Positions 25,155-33,925 are shown, counted from the stretch's first letter. The stretch is DNA of 64,000 nt from Paenibacillus sp. yr247 (GCF_900103825.1 NZ_FNIF01000002.1:310001-374000); one strand, 5' to 3'. The notes: generated from the sequence alone by a model not told the origin. Numbers and translations are program-made.

Positions 25155-26909
25155 ATGTCCATGGTTATCGAGGCAGTCTATCACCGCCCGAAAATGAATT
25201 GGGCCTATGCCTACGATGGCAAAACGGTTCATTTAAGAATACGTACGAAACGAGGGGATGTAAAAAAGGTTTTCGCTTATGCGGGAGACAAATATGCCTG
25301 GGAACGCACCTCCGAATATGTAAAAATGACCATTTTAACCCGTGATGCGTTATTTGATTATTGGGAAGTAGCGATACAGCCGCCATTCCGCCGTTTGCGC
25401 TATGGCTTTAAGCTGCAATCCGGCAAGGAGCAGCTTTGGCTCACCGAGCAAGGTTTTCACAAAAAGGAGCCTAGCGATTCTGCCGGGATGTTTGAGTATC
25501 CATTTTTGAACCCAGCCGATATTCTCACGCCTCCGGCTTGGGTGAAGGATGCTGTTTTCTATCAAATTTTTCCTGAACGATTTGCAAATGGCGATCCTTC
25601 TATCGATCCTGCGAATGTGGAACCATGGGGTGGAAAACCCACGACAACCAATTTTTTTGGCGGAGATTTACTGGGTGTGATTCAGCATCTCGATCATCTC
25701 ACTCAGCTTGGGATTACTGCGATTTATTTCACACCGCTTTTTGAAGCGACAACGAATCATAAATATGACACTCGGGATTATCTAAAGGTTGATTCCCAGT
25801 TCGGAACGAATGAAATATTAAAGCAGTTAGTGGATGAATGCCACAAACGGGGAATCCGCGTCCTGCTTGATGCCGTGTTCAATCATTGCGGGGAAACATT
25901 TCCTCCATTCGTCGATGTCATGGAAAAGGGGGCCGCTTCTCCCTACTCGGATTGGTTCCATGTGAAAGATTGGACACTCCGTACACAGGATGGCATTCCG
26001 ACTTATGAAACGTTCGCATTTGAACCAATCATGCCAAAGCTGAACACAGAGAATGCCGAGGTCAAGGCCTACTTGCTGGAGGTCGCAGAATTCTGGATTA
26101 AAGATATCGGAATTGACGGCTGGCGTCTGGATGTTGCCAACGAGGTTGATCACCGCTTCTGGCGCTTGTTCCACGATAAGGTGAAGTGCATAAACCCCGA
26201 GGCTTATATTCTCGGTGAAATCTGGCATGATTCGATGATGTGGCTGCAAGGCGATCAATTCGACGCGGTTATGAACTACCCGTTCACGAACGCGGTGCTC
26301 GACTTCGTGACTACGGGCAAACTCGACGGTGCCGGCTTCGCGCATGCCGTGGGATCGCTGCTGGCAAGCTATCCGCAGCAAGCGAACGAGTCTGCGTTTA
26401 ATTTGCTCGACAGCCACGATACTCCTCGCCTGCTGAATCAGTGTGGCGAGGACAAACGCCGCATGAAGCTGGCTGCGCTGCTTCAGTTCACTTTCCCCGG
26501 GACGCCGTGTATTTATTACGGCGATGAGGTGGGCATGAGCGGCGGCGTGGATCCCGATTGCCGCCTCTGTATGGAGTGGGACGCGTCCTTGCAGGACCGC
26601 GACCTGTTCGAATTCTACCGCGGGCTCATCACCCTGCGGAAAAGATATGAAGCGCTGCGCACTGGCGCCTTGCGCTTCCTGTATGCCAAGCCGGGCGATG
26701 CGCGGCTTGTGCTAGAGCGCGTTAACGAGAATGAGCATCTGCTCATTTTCGTTAACGCAAGCCGACGCTCGGCGCAGCTGAGCGTCAAGCTGCACAGCGA
26801 GCGCAGCTGGCGCGATGCGCTCGGCGGCGAAGCCACGGCGTCGCCGGTCGGCGGGAAGCTTCAGGTGAAGCTTCCGCCGTACGGCTTCGCCGTGCTGCGC
26901 GCGGAGTAG
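25155..26909 (+). CDS. Neopullulanase / cyclomaltodextrinase-type alpha-glucosidase (GH13)
   Basis: 584 residues from ATG 25155 (MSMVIEAVYHRPKMNWAYAY) behind GAGAGGGG. There is an N-terminal N-domain (about 1-120) as in GH13 neopullulanases, then the barrel: AVFYQIFPERFANGD (about 140), LLDAVFNHCG, GWRLDVANEVD (nucleophile Asp), ILGEIWHD (acid/base Glu), LLDSHDT (third acid), and a C-terminal beta domain. No signal peptide, so it acts in the cytoplasm on imported maltodextrins or cyclodextrins. It has an operator-like palindrome and a leader terminator. The last 350 bp are clearly more GC-rich than the first half. Confidence 0.92.
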   Translation: MSMVIEAVYHRPKMNWAYAYDGKTVHLRIRTKRGDVKKVFAYAGDKYAWERTSEYVKMTILTRDALFDYWEVAIQPPFRRLRYGFKLQSGKEQLWLTEQGFHKKEPSDSAGMFEYPFLNPADILTPPAWVKDAVFYQIFPERFANGDPSIDPANVEPWGGKPTTTNFFGGDLLGVIQHLDHLTQLGITAIYFTPLFEATTNHKYDTRDYLKVDSQFGTNEILKQLVDECHKRGIRVLLDAVFNHCGETFPPFVDVMEKGAASPYSDWFHVKDWTLRTQDGIPTYETFAFEPIMPKLNTENAEVKAYLLEVAEFWIKDIGIDGWRLDVANEVDHRFWRLFHDKVKCINPEAYILGEIWHDSMMWLQGDQFDAVMNYPFTNAVLDFVTTGKLDGAGFAHAVGSLLASYPQQANESAFNLLDSHDTPRLLNQCGEDKRRMKLAALLQFTFPGTPCIYYGDEVGMSGGVDPDCRLCMEWDASLQDRDLFEFYRGLITLRKRYEALRTGALRFLYAKPGDARLVLERVNENEHLLIFVNASRRSAQLSVKLHSERSWRDALGGEATASPVGGKLQVKLPPYGFAVLRAE

Positions 26910-26916
26910 GCACGGC

Positions 26917-26952
26917 TGGCATATCCAATTCCCTGGATATGCGGCGGTTTCT
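26917..26952 (+). terminator. Terminator of the neopullulanase gene
   Basis: GCATATCC (26919-26926) and GGATATGC (26935-26942), 8-bp perfect stem followed by a weak T-stretch (GGTTTCTT). Confidence 0.55.
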
Positions 26953-27065
26953 TAGCCCTCCGATTCTAGCTTCGCCGACCATATGAATCGCCTAATCTTT
27001 TGTCATTGATAGACATGGAACCAAATGTTTGATGTCACCACCTTAACTGCCGCCACACAGAAAAA

Positions 27066-27184
27066 CATGCAAAAAGGGCAGCAAATTGGCACCGTGAGGA
27101 CCCTTTTTGGAGCAAATCATGTAAAAAGTGCAGGTAATCAAGCCGCTTTCTCGCCATTTCCTCTTCATTGGCTTATTTGCCTGC
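27066..27184. repeat. Candidate intergenic repeat with imperfect palindrome
   Basis: ATGCAAAAAGGGCAGCAAAT (27067-27086) and ATGTAAAAAGTGCAGGTAAT (27118-27137) are degenerate direct copies about 50 nt apart. GCAGGTAATCAAGCC (27130-27144) is an inverted near-match (12 of 15) of GGCTTATTTGCCTGC (27170-27184). This looks like a dispersed REP- or MITE-like unit, but copies elsewhere cannot be checked here. Confidence 0.4.
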
Positions 27185-27302
27185 AATAAATGCAGCAAAA
27201 GCCTCAAAATCAACGAATATCGATAAAATAGATGTACTATCTGCAGTTGCTCAGCTCTTGTAAACTTTTGCTGGCTCTCGATCGAGGTAGCTGTTCCTTA
27301 CC

Positions 27303-27354
27303 TAAAACCCCCTTCCGTCTCACTCTGGACAGAGTTTGACGAAAGGGGGTTTTC
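27303..27354. terminator. Very stable hairpin in the gap
   Basis: AAAACCCCCTTCCGTC (27304-27319) pairs with GACGAAAGGGGGTTTT (27338-27353), with an inner ACTCTG/CAGAGT stem. It ends in TTTT on both strands. No gene clearly needs it, so it could end an unannotated small RNA. Confidence 0.5.
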
Positions 27355-27457
27355 ACATACATATGTTCATCGTACACTAGTTTAAAATCACTGTCGCTGT
27401 TTTCTTTATTTTCCTCTAGATCAATCGTCTGTTCTTTCCAGCGCGGCAATGCTATAT

Positions 27458-27486
27458 TTACTTTTACTATTGAAATGACTAACATA
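27458..27486 (+). promoter_or_regulatory. Possible promoter of the lacI-type gene
   Basis: TTTACT (27458-27463), 17-nt spacer, TAACAT (27481-27486), 55 nt before the start codon. Confidence 0.4.
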
Positions 27487-27541
27487 GAAAAGAGTGCTTC
27501 TAAATCAGTGTGCTCAATCGTTTGCACTGGAGGTTCCGACA

Positions 27542-28567
27542 ATGTCCGTTACGATTATCGACGTAGCCAAAAAAGCAGGAGTTTCACCGTCCACTGTATC
27601 CCGCGTTATATCTGGACATCCGCGTATAAGTTCAGCGACCATTCGTAAGGTGAAGGACATTATGTTAGAAATGGGCTATCATCCTAATGTGATGGCTAAA
27701 AGCCTTGTGTCCAAAACAACACAAACGATAGGGATTCTCCTGCCTCGATCCGCGGAAGAACTCTTCTTGAATCTATTTTTCTCGGAAATCATTCGCGGCG
27801 TCGTTACACAATCCACTCGCAGCGGATATGATCTGATGATGACCACAGGCACATCGGAGAGCGAAGAAGTTGAAGCCGTGACTAGACTTGTCAAAGGACG
27901 CAGAGTTGACGGCGTTATTTTGTTATATTCCCGTAAATCAGATCCTGTTATCTCGTTCTTACAGGAAATGAAATTTCCGTTCGTCCTTGTTGGACGAAGC
28001 GAAGACTTTCCAGATGTGCTTTCTGTCGATAATAATAACGTCCTGGCTGCCTATGATGCGACACGGCATCTGATTGCCCAAGGTCATAAACGCGTGGGTT
28101 TCGTAAGCGGACCTCCGAACCTTATTGTTTCAAAGGATCGGATGGAAGGATATGTACAAGCTATGCGAGAAGCAGGGCTGGAAATACAATCCGAATGGAT
28201 TGTCGAAGGCGAGTTTCTTCAAGAGAGCGGATATCGAGCGATGTCGTTTTTTATGAATCTGCCGGAACGTCCAACTGCTCTTGTCGTCATCGACGATATC
28301 GTTGCTTTCGGTGTTCTTCGCGGGTTAACCGAACTTGGTTATAAAGTGCCAAACGATCTCAGCTTGGTTGGTTTCAACAATATTTCCATGTCAGAGCTCT
28401 CTTCTCCACCGATCAGCTCCATCGATATCGGTATCTATCAACTCGGATATACAGCCTCGCAAACATTAATTAAAGCTGTTAAAGGAGAAACGATTCACCA
28501 TAATCACATTATCATTCCACATCGATTAATGGCCCGGGAATCCTCTCTTCTTTCCATACTCAATTAA
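27542..28567 (+). CDS. LacI-family transcriptional regulator
   Basis: 341 residues from ATG 27542 (MSVTIIDVAKKAGVSPSTVS) behind GGAGG. N-terminal LacI helix-turn-helix and hinge helix (about 3-55, VSRVISGHPRISSATIRKV), then a periplasmic-binding-like effector domain (about 60-335: TIGILLPRSAEELFLNLFFS, VDGVILLYSRKSD, PTALVVIDDIVAFGVLRGL). It represses or activates in response to a sugar. Its nearest metabolic neighbour is the cytoplasmic neopullulanase 630 bp upstream, so a maltodextrin regulator (MalR-like) is a reasonable but unproven guess. Confidence 0.92.
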   Translation: MSVTIIDVAKKAGVSPSTVSRVISGHPRISSATIRKVKDIMLEMGYHPNVMAKSLVSKTTQTIGILLPRSAEELFLNLFFSEIIRGVVTQSTRSGYDLMMTTGTSESEEVEAVTRLVKGRRVDGVILLYSRKSDPVISFLQEMKFPFVLVGRSEDFPDVLSVDNNNVLAAYDATRHLIAQGHKRVGFVSGPPNLIVSKDRMEGYVQAMREAGLEIQSEWIVEGEFLQESGYRAMSFFMNLPERPTALVVIDDIVAFGVLRGLTELGYKVPNDLSLVGFNNISMSELSSPPISSIDIGIYQLGYTASQTLIKAVKGETIHHNHIIIPHRLMARESSLLSILN

Positions 28568-28671
28568 TGAGTTGTTCGACATGCTACAAGAAAAAAAGCC
28601 TTATTTAATCGACGCCATCGCTGGAAACTCTCTGCTTTTTGTTAGTATGGATGAACATCTTTACAAAAGAA

Positions 28672-28718
28672 AAAAACCTTCTACCACACAATCGTAGATT
28701 GAGGGAGAAAGGTTTTGT
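28672..28718. terminator. Bidirectional terminator between lacI-type and DGQHR genes
   Basis: AAAAACCTTCTACC pairs imperfectly with GGGAGAAAGGTTTT, with T-rich ends on both strands, between converging genes. Confidence 0.65.
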
Positions 28719-28733
28719 TTTGCTAACCCGTAT

Positions 28734-29909
28734 TTATGCTGTTGATACTTCTTCTGAAGTACTGTCCGAATCTGTGCCTTCCAAGAAAAATTGCACAAGC
28801 TTCACATGTTTTTTCAGCGATTTTTCATGAATTAGATTGATCTTGCCGTTATCCAATGATCCAAATACATAGATCAATTCCTCATTGTCATGCGACCAAT
28901 CAAAGCCGTCGAGAATTTGCAGGGAATCCGTCCATTCTTCGTTATATTGCCCATTCGGGAATAAGAAACGGTTTGCATATAGTGCAATGCTTTCTTGGAT
29001 AACACGATTCGCCGACGTATATTGCGCCAGACCCGGCTGTTCCGGCATCATAGGCAATATGGTGTTAAAGAATTGGTGCAAAATTTCAACGTATGTCGAT
29101 GGATCGTGGCGAATTTTACGCTGAAGCTCATAGGATGGCTGCATTCTGCCTGAAAAAAGCATCGTTGCTGTCGCATACAGCCAACTGAAACACGTAAAAT
29201 TTCGGTTAAAGGACGTCAAATTACTGCGACGCTCAACACCAACTGCTTTGAGATACACATTGTGATCGACAACTTGTTGGATGACTAAATTAAGCGGGTC
29301 AATAGAGTCGAAGGAATGGCCAAGCTCTTTGCTCACCAGCTGGACTTTCGAGTTAATATCGCCAAACAACTGCTGTTCTTCTTCCTCTGTTAAGCCAATA
29401 TAGATTTGCACAGCAAGCTGTGTTTCCATCAAATCTAGTCGTCTTCCCTCGAGTTGATTAATCGTACCTTCTGTTTCATCTACCTCTTGCTTAATTTCAT
29501 CATCTTGCGGAAATTTCCGCTGCTTAATTTTAAGCAGCACTAACTTTTTCTCGAAGCGTCTTACTTCCTTTTGCATCTGCTCATTTACATAGCCTAGCGC
29601 TAGGATGCGATGCTGTCCGTCCAAAATAGACAGCTTAGAGCCATGCTTCAAAAGGAATTCCTTCTCGCCCTTAGACAGTTGATTCACTTCACGCAGTGAC
29701 AGCGTAACAGGTCCGAAGAAGACATGATCGAGCTCACGTTCTTGCAGATAGGTAGAAATTTTACGTCTTTGCATGTTGCTCAGCTTACGCTGAACCATAG
29801 GGTCAATCATTGTATAATTCAGCAGATCTTGAACGCGTAAGGCGACGGTTGAAAGTCCGAACTTATCGCAAAAAGGATGAATGGTCATCTTAAGGCGTAA
29901 TCCTTCCAT
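28734..29909 (-). CDS. DndB-like DGQHR-domain protein (second of a pair)
   Basis: 391 residues from ATG 29909 behind AAGGAGG. The family motif DGQHR lies in SKLSILDGQHRILALGY (about residue 97), with the FGDINSKVQLVSKEL segment about 90 residues later. Between them is a charged helical insert (about 110-160) that probably forms a coiled coil. DndB and its relatives have a ParB-like fold; DndB itself binds DNA and represses the dnd phosphorothioation operon. No dndC, dndD, dndE, cysteine desulfurase or restriction genes are present. The start overlaps the upstream paralogue's stop by one base (TAATG), so the two are translationally coupled and probably act together. Confidence 0.82.
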   Translation of the reverse strand: MEGLRLKMTIHPFCDKFGLSTVALRVQDLLNYTMIDPMVQRKLSNMQRRKISTYLQERELDHVFFGPVTLSLREVNQLSKGEKEFLLKHGSKLSILDGQHRILALGYVNEQMQKEVRRFEKKLVLLKIKQRKFPQDDEIKQEVDETEGTINQLEGRRLDLMETQLAVQIYIGLTEEEEQQLFGDINSKVQLVSKELGHSFDSIDPLNLVIQQVVDHNVYLKAVGVERRSNLTSFNRNFTCFSWLYATATMLFSGRMQPSYELQRKIRHDPSTYVEILHQFFNTILPMMPEQPGLAQYTSANRVIQESIALYANRFLFPNGQYNEEWTDSLQILDGFDWSHDNEELIYVFGSLDNGKINLIHEKSLKKHVKLVQFFLEGTDSDSTSEEVSTA

Positions 29910-31045
29910 TAGCTCACGTCCTCCTTATCGCTGATCAGAAATGCATTTTGATCTTGATAAAAGTTTTTGATATGATTGTATGCTTTCATAATGCGAGTCC
30001 GTCTAGGCAAACGATCCTTTTCGTCCCCGGCATAGATGCCATTCCAGTTCACATGAGGAAGAATTTTCAAAGCGTGTTCAAGCGCATAGCGATTGAATTT
30101 ACCTGGTTTTGTAGCTTCTTCGTGAATAAACAAAGCTAACGCAATTTGGATATTTTCAGACCAAACGGCTTCACCTTTGGCTGGTTCAGGCAAGTAATTC
30201 AACAAACCATTAAAGTAGGTACCGGCCAACGCTACAAGATCTTGCAGCTCTTTATCCTCATATTGATAACCATTGTTACGTGCTGCTGATTTCATTCTGC
30301 CTTCAAACAAAGCAATTAAAATTTCAATCAGCAAGTGGTAGGAGAACAAATACTCCGGTGACTTACCGCGTTCAGAGAACATATCGACGGTCAGCTTTTG
30401 CATCGCAGGTGCTTTGGAAGCAAGCTCCGTCGCAGCAACGTGATAAAATCTCCGCTGGTCACGAAGTACAGCTAGGTTGCCGCCAAGCTTACGCGGAAGC
30501 TTATTAATGTCTGAGAAAAGCTGGCGCTCTTGACGGGCATTAATATCCAAGTAGGTCATGGTTGAAATAGGGAATGCGTACAATCGACGCAGTTTTTCCG
30601 TGATCTCTTCCATTTTGTCGTATTCACGGCGATCTTTTGCACGAGCCATCTGACTTTGTAGAGTTTCCATAATGCGTTGGAAAGCGGCCAAACGATGCTG
30701 ACCATCCACAACGTACAATTTCTCAATAGGCTGCAGACGAAGCGCTTGTTGATCATGGTCATAATGGCCTGCGCCTCTTGCCGAGAAAATGATTCCCGGG
30801 AAATAGATAGGTTGGCGATCCTCTAAATACAAATTTACATAATCGATTAGCTTAGAGAGATTACGCGGAATAATCGCACGTTGTACTTCTAAATCAACTT
30901 CATAGATAGAAAATAGTTTGCTCATTGGCAGCGTAGCTGCAATTGTCGCTTGACCAAACGTCTGCCCCAAAATTCCTGGAATTTCTACGAACGATGAAGG
31001 CTTCTGTTCAGCTAAAAGCTCAGATAATGAGGAAATGACATCCAT
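29909..31045 (-). CDS. DndB-like DGQHR-domain protein (first of a pair)
   Basis: 378 residues from ATG 31045 behind AAAGGGG. Contains VVDGQHRLAAFQRI (about residue 112) and LFSDINKLPRKLGGNLAVLR (about 177-196), the two conserved blocks of the DGQHR family. The N-terminal part (about 10-70) has PRNLSKLIDYVNLYLEDRQP, also seen in the partner as QRRKISTYLQE, so the two are paralogues despite low identity. No catalytic motif of a nuclease or transferase is visible. First gene of a two-gene unit. Probably a DNA-binding or regulatory protein outside a Dnd system. Confidence 0.82.
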   Translation of the reverse strand: MDVISSLSELLAEQKPSSFVEIPGILGQTFGQATIAATLPMSKLFSIYEVDLEVQRAIIPRNLSKLIDYVNLYLEDRQPIYFPGIIFSARGAGHYDHDQQALRLQPIEKLYVVDGQHRLAAFQRIMETLQSQMARAKDRREYDKMEEITEKLRRLYAFPISTMTYLDINARQERQLFSDINKLPRKLGGNLAVLRDQRRFYHVAATELASKAPAMQKLTVDMFSERGKSPEYLFSYHLLIEILIALFEGRMKSAARNNGYQYEDKELQDLVALAGTYFNGLLNYLPEPAKGEAVWSENIQIALALFIHEEATKPGKFNRYALEHALKILPHVNWNGIYAGDEKDRLPRRTRIMKAYNHIKNFYQDQNAFLISDKEDVS

Positions 31046-31133
31046 ATGCTTACCCCTTTCAAATAATAAGGTTTAAATTTTACGCAATTCAATATGTCTC
31101 TCATTCTCCTATTTTTACCAAAAACTCGAACTT

Positions 31134-32309
31134 TCATTCTATGGTTCGAAGCCAATCTCTTATTCGCCCTGCCGCTTCAATTAATCTGGCCTCATCCTGC
31201 ACCAAAGCAATGCGTACAAAGCCTTCTCCCTCAGCCCCGAAAGCGTCTCCAGGAATGACGACAACACCTGCACGATAAAGCATTTCCCGGGAAATTTGTC
31301 GAGATGTCCACCCTTTTGGAATGGGAGCCCAGATGAACATGGTTGCTTTGGGTGGCGGAATGATCCACCCCGCATCCTGTAATGCCGAAATAAACACATT
31401 ACGTCTTTTTTCATAAACGCCGGCAACAGAATGCTTGTGTTCCATATCTTCCTCTAATGCTGCAATCCCAGCGGCCTGAATGGCTCCGAATACACCGTAA
31501 TCGATATTAGATTTGAGCGTCTTAAGAGCTTTCACCGCATCTGCATTTCCGGTTAGGAAAGCAATTCGACACCCTGCCATATTAAAGCTTTTGGACAGTG
31601 AATGGAACTCGACTGCAACCTCCTTAGCGCCTTCTATCTCCAAAATGCTCATAGGCTGATAACCGTCAAAAGCCATTTCAGAGTAGGCAAGATCGTGTAT
31701 GACAAGCAAGTCTTGCTTCTTGGCATAGGCAATCAAATGCTCAAAGAAAGCACGATCTGCAACAGCAGACAGCGGATTGCTCGGATAGTTAAGCAGGATG
31801 AATTTCGCCTTAGCCGCAACATCTACTGGAATGTCCTCTAGTTGGGGTAAATAATTGTGTTCTGAACGCAGCGGGAGCAAGTAGGGCTCCACTCCTGCCA
31901 GCACGAGACTTGCCGAATATATGGGGTAGCCTGGATCTGGAACAATGGCTAGATCCCCAGGGTCGCAGAGTGAAAGCGCAAAGTGAGCAAGACCATCTTG
32001 CGATCCCATTAGAGTTAAAATTTCATTTTCCGGATTGAGATCCACACCGAATCGATAACGGTACCATCTGGCAACCGTTTCTCGAAAGGCTAAGCTTCCT
32101 TCAGAGGTTGGATAACCGTAATGTGCGGGGTTACGAACAGCCTTGGTAATAGCTTCAATAATTCGATTAGACGGAGGTAGATCAGGACTTCCTATACCTA
32201 AATCTATGACGTCTACCCCTTGGTTCATAACCTCTCTCTTCCAATCCGCTACTTCCGAAAAAATTGCCGATCCTAGCTGACTAAGCCGCTTCGATCCTGT
32301 AAATGTCAT
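31134..32309 (-). CDS. Class I/II PLP aminotransferase
   Basis: 391 residues from ATG 32309 behind GAGGATATG. Fold type I aminotransferase with VIDLGIGSPDLPPSNRII near the N-terminus, LLNYPSNPLSAV (about residue 165-176), the PLP lysine in HSLSKSFNMAGCRIAFLTG (about 232), and a C-terminal RIALVQDE arginine motif. It resembles the LL-diaminopimelate / MtnE-like group (COG0436), but the donor and acceptor cannot be set by eye. Separate unit between the DGQHR pair and the M50 protease; a second relative, alaT, lies at 45.9-47.1 kb. Confidence 0.85.
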   Translation of the reverse strand: MTFTGSKRLSQLGSAIFSEVADWKREVMNQGVDVIDLGIGSPDLPPSNRIIEAITKAVRNPAHYGYPTSEGSLAFRETVARWYRYRFGVDLNPENEILTLMGSQDGLAHFALSLCDPGDLAIVPDPGYPIYSASLVLAGVEPYLLPLRSEHNYLPQLEDIPVDVAAKAKFILLNYPSNPLSAVADRAFFEHLIAYAKKQDLLVIHDLAYSEMAFDGYQPMSILEIEGAKEVAVEFHSLSKSFNMAGCRIAFLTGNADAVKALKTLKSNIDYGVFGAIQAAGIAALEEDMEHKHSVAGVYEKRRNVFISALQDAGWIIPPPKATMFIWAPIPKGWTSRQISREMLYRAGVVVIPGDAFGAEGEGFVRIALVQDEARLIEAAGRIRDWLRTIE

Positions 32310-32368
32310 AGTTCATATCCTCATTAGGTTGATTTCATTAATGTCATTAAATGATAGACCCAGAACCG

Positions 32369-33466
32369 TTAATCCATGATTCCCACTTGATGAACTAGCC
32401 TTATCATATAAAGCAAAAACAACACGAGCGCAAGATAAGCTGCTCCGAATTTCCAACGTGTTTTCACAGGAACATCGTAATAACGTTCCTGTATCCCAAG
32501 AGGTGAAAATTCCACTTGTACTTGCAGCCCTAGGTAAAATCCATTCTCTTTCTGCATACGTTCCACTTTGACTAACTGGACTCTTTTAACGACAGATTGT
32601 CCCGGCAGATAAGCGTGACCCTCGAATCCAATCCCTTGCCAGTAAATCACAATGGTTTGTCTGCCCTCCCCAGAACCCTGTAAATCCGAATAAGTCGTAT
32701 ATTCCAGCTCTCGTGTGTGATTTTCCCCCGGAATGATATATCCTTGCTGGAGTAGATGTTCCGCAGCAAATTCAAATCGTGTAGAAACCGAAACTAGCTC
32801 CTCTCGATTTCTGTATTTAACGTATTTCTTGTACAAATCCCAGGCAAACATGGCCCATATCACAAAGAAAATAAATTGATTTACATAGTGATTTAAATAA
32901 AAAATAAAGACCAAACCGCCAATTAATCCTAGTATCCATAACCAACGCGTTACTGCAGTAGAAATTCGCCCGCCATCTAACGGATGAATAGGCAATAAAT
33001 TAATTAAATTTAGATAGAACGCAGCATAAGCGACTGAAACAATAACAGGGGAACCAGTGTATACACCAAGAGCGAAAGCGGCAACTCCACCAACTGTCCC
33101 TAAAATAGGTCCTCCTATACCAATAAAAGCTTCTGTTGCTGCATCGGTAGGATTCTTTTTCATCGTAATCAGTGCGCCAAGGAATGGGATAAAAACAGGT
33201 GCCGACACCGGAAACCCCTTCAACTTGGCTGCGAAAACATGACCAAGTTCATGTATGAGGATCATCAAAACAATCCCAATGGCAAAAGGCAATGGAGCGA
33301 GATAGGCGTATGCCCAAATCGTAATGAACATCGAGATGATGGCTCCGCCAACCTTACCAAACTTTAATGCCGCCAAAAGCAGCTTTCCTTGTGATAAAAG
33401 GACAGCTACGAAACCTCCTATGGCTAGTGGCGACTTTTTACCTGCTGGTTTCTGCTTCTTATCCAA
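32369..33466 (-). CDS. Site-2-protease-type M50 membrane metalloprotease
   Basis: About 365 residues. TTG 33466 (followed by DKKQKPAGKKSPLAIGG) is preferred: it lies 8 nt past the upstream stop and has AAGGGG in front, whereas starts further upstream overlap the Spx-like gene by about 45 nt. Membrane segments carry the zinc site HELGH (about residue 71) and the second site HPLDGGR (about 158), with a further segment near the C-terminus. A soluble C-terminal domain follows. Such proteases cut substrates inside the membrane. Target unknown. Co-directional with the Spx-like gene. Confidence 0.85.
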   Translation of the reverse strand: MDKKQKPAGKKSPLAIGGFVAVLLSQGKLLLAALKFGKVGGAIISMFITIWAYAYLAPLPFAIGIVLMILIHELGHVFAAKLKGFPVSAPVFIPFLGALITMKKNPTDAATEAFIGIGGPILGTVGGVAAFALGVYTGSPVIVSVAYAAFYLNLINLLPIHPLDGGRISTAVTRWLWILGLIGGLVFIFYLNHYVNQFIFFVIWAMFAWDLYKKYVKYRNREELVSVSTRFEFAAEHLLQQGYIIPGENHTRELEYTTYSDLQGSGEGRQTIVIYWQGIGFEGHAYLPGQSVVKRVQLVKVERMQKENGFYLGLQVQVEFSPLGIQERYYDVPVKTRWKFGAAYLALVLFLLYMIRLVHQVGIMD

Positions 33467-33473
33467 CCTATCA

Positions 33474-33839
33474 TCACCCCTTTGCCCATACGGCCTCATA
33501 CTCATCTTCTTTGAAGCCAACCGTTACTTTACGGCCATCGGTTACGATAGGCCGTTTAATCAATCTGCCGTTTGAGGCTAACAAATCAAGCATTTGCTCT
33601 TGCGACATGCTTTGAAGCTTGTCTTTCAAATTCATCTCTTTGTATACTTCACCGGACGTGTTGAAAAATTTTTTGATTTCCAGACCGCTATCACTAAGCA
33701 GCTTAGACAATTCTTTTGCTGAAGGCGGCGTCTCAAATAAAGGGACATTTTCTGTGATATCTACATGATGCGCTTTCAACCACTTCACTGCATTACGGCA
33801 TGTCCCGCATTTATCGTAACAAAATACTTTTACTCCCAT
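33474..33839 (-). CDS. Spx/ArsC-family thioredoxin-fold protein
   Basis: 121 residues with the CXXC redox pair CGTC in YDKCGTCRNAVKWLKAHHV (residues 11-14), and RLIKRPIVTDGRKVTVGF near 92-109, the ArsC/Spx core including the Arg-Pro step. It lacks the C-terminal features that would mark it as true Spx. Members include Spx, MgsR and YusI-type arsenate reductase-like proteins; YusI-like is closest by length. The ATG at 33839 is followed by an 8-nt gap to the M50 gene at the other end. No ars genes nearby. Confidence 0.8.
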   Translation of the reverse strand: MGVKVFCYDKCGTCRNAVKWLKAHHVDITENVPLFETPPSAKELSKLLSDSGLEIKKFFNTSGEVYKEMNLKDKLQSMSQEQMLDLLASNGRLIKRPIVTDGRKVTVGFKEDEYEAVWAKG

Positions 33840-33925
33840 GATGTTAAAGCTCCTTTATGAATTGAAATAAATCAGAACTACTTAAAATTCTGAGGGAATT
33901 GATAAGGAAAGTCAAGTTATAGCAA

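Larger units (their letters stand above)
26910..27541. other. Gap of about 630 bp without a convincing gene
   Basis: Between the neopullulanase and lacI-type genes. It holds a hairpin just after the neopullulanase stop, a repeat-like stretch (27066-27184), a very stable hairpin (27303-27354) and the presumed lacI promoter. One minus-strand open frame of about 100 codons crosses the stable hairpin; it has no ribosome binding site and no recognisable product. Confidence 0.6.

Noticed and set aside
25025-25345. Plus-strand frame of about 106 codons in the neopullulanase leader
   Set aside because: It crosses the leader terminator and runs into the neopullulanase gene in another frame; the product looks random and it lacks a ribosome binding site.
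25827-26417. 196-codon minus-strand frame opposite the neopullulanase gene
   Set aside because: Antisense shadow of the conserved GH13 barrel; no start signals.
27237-27542. Minus-strand frame of about 101 codons in the gap before the lacI-type gene
   Set aside because: It runs through a stable hairpin, has no ribosome binding site, overlaps the lacI-type start and promoter, and gives a sequence without recognisable features.
28734-31045. A complete Dnd phosphorothioation or restriction system
   Set aside because: Only DGQHR proteins are present; no dndC/D/E, desulfurase or nuclease gene is in the neighbourhood.
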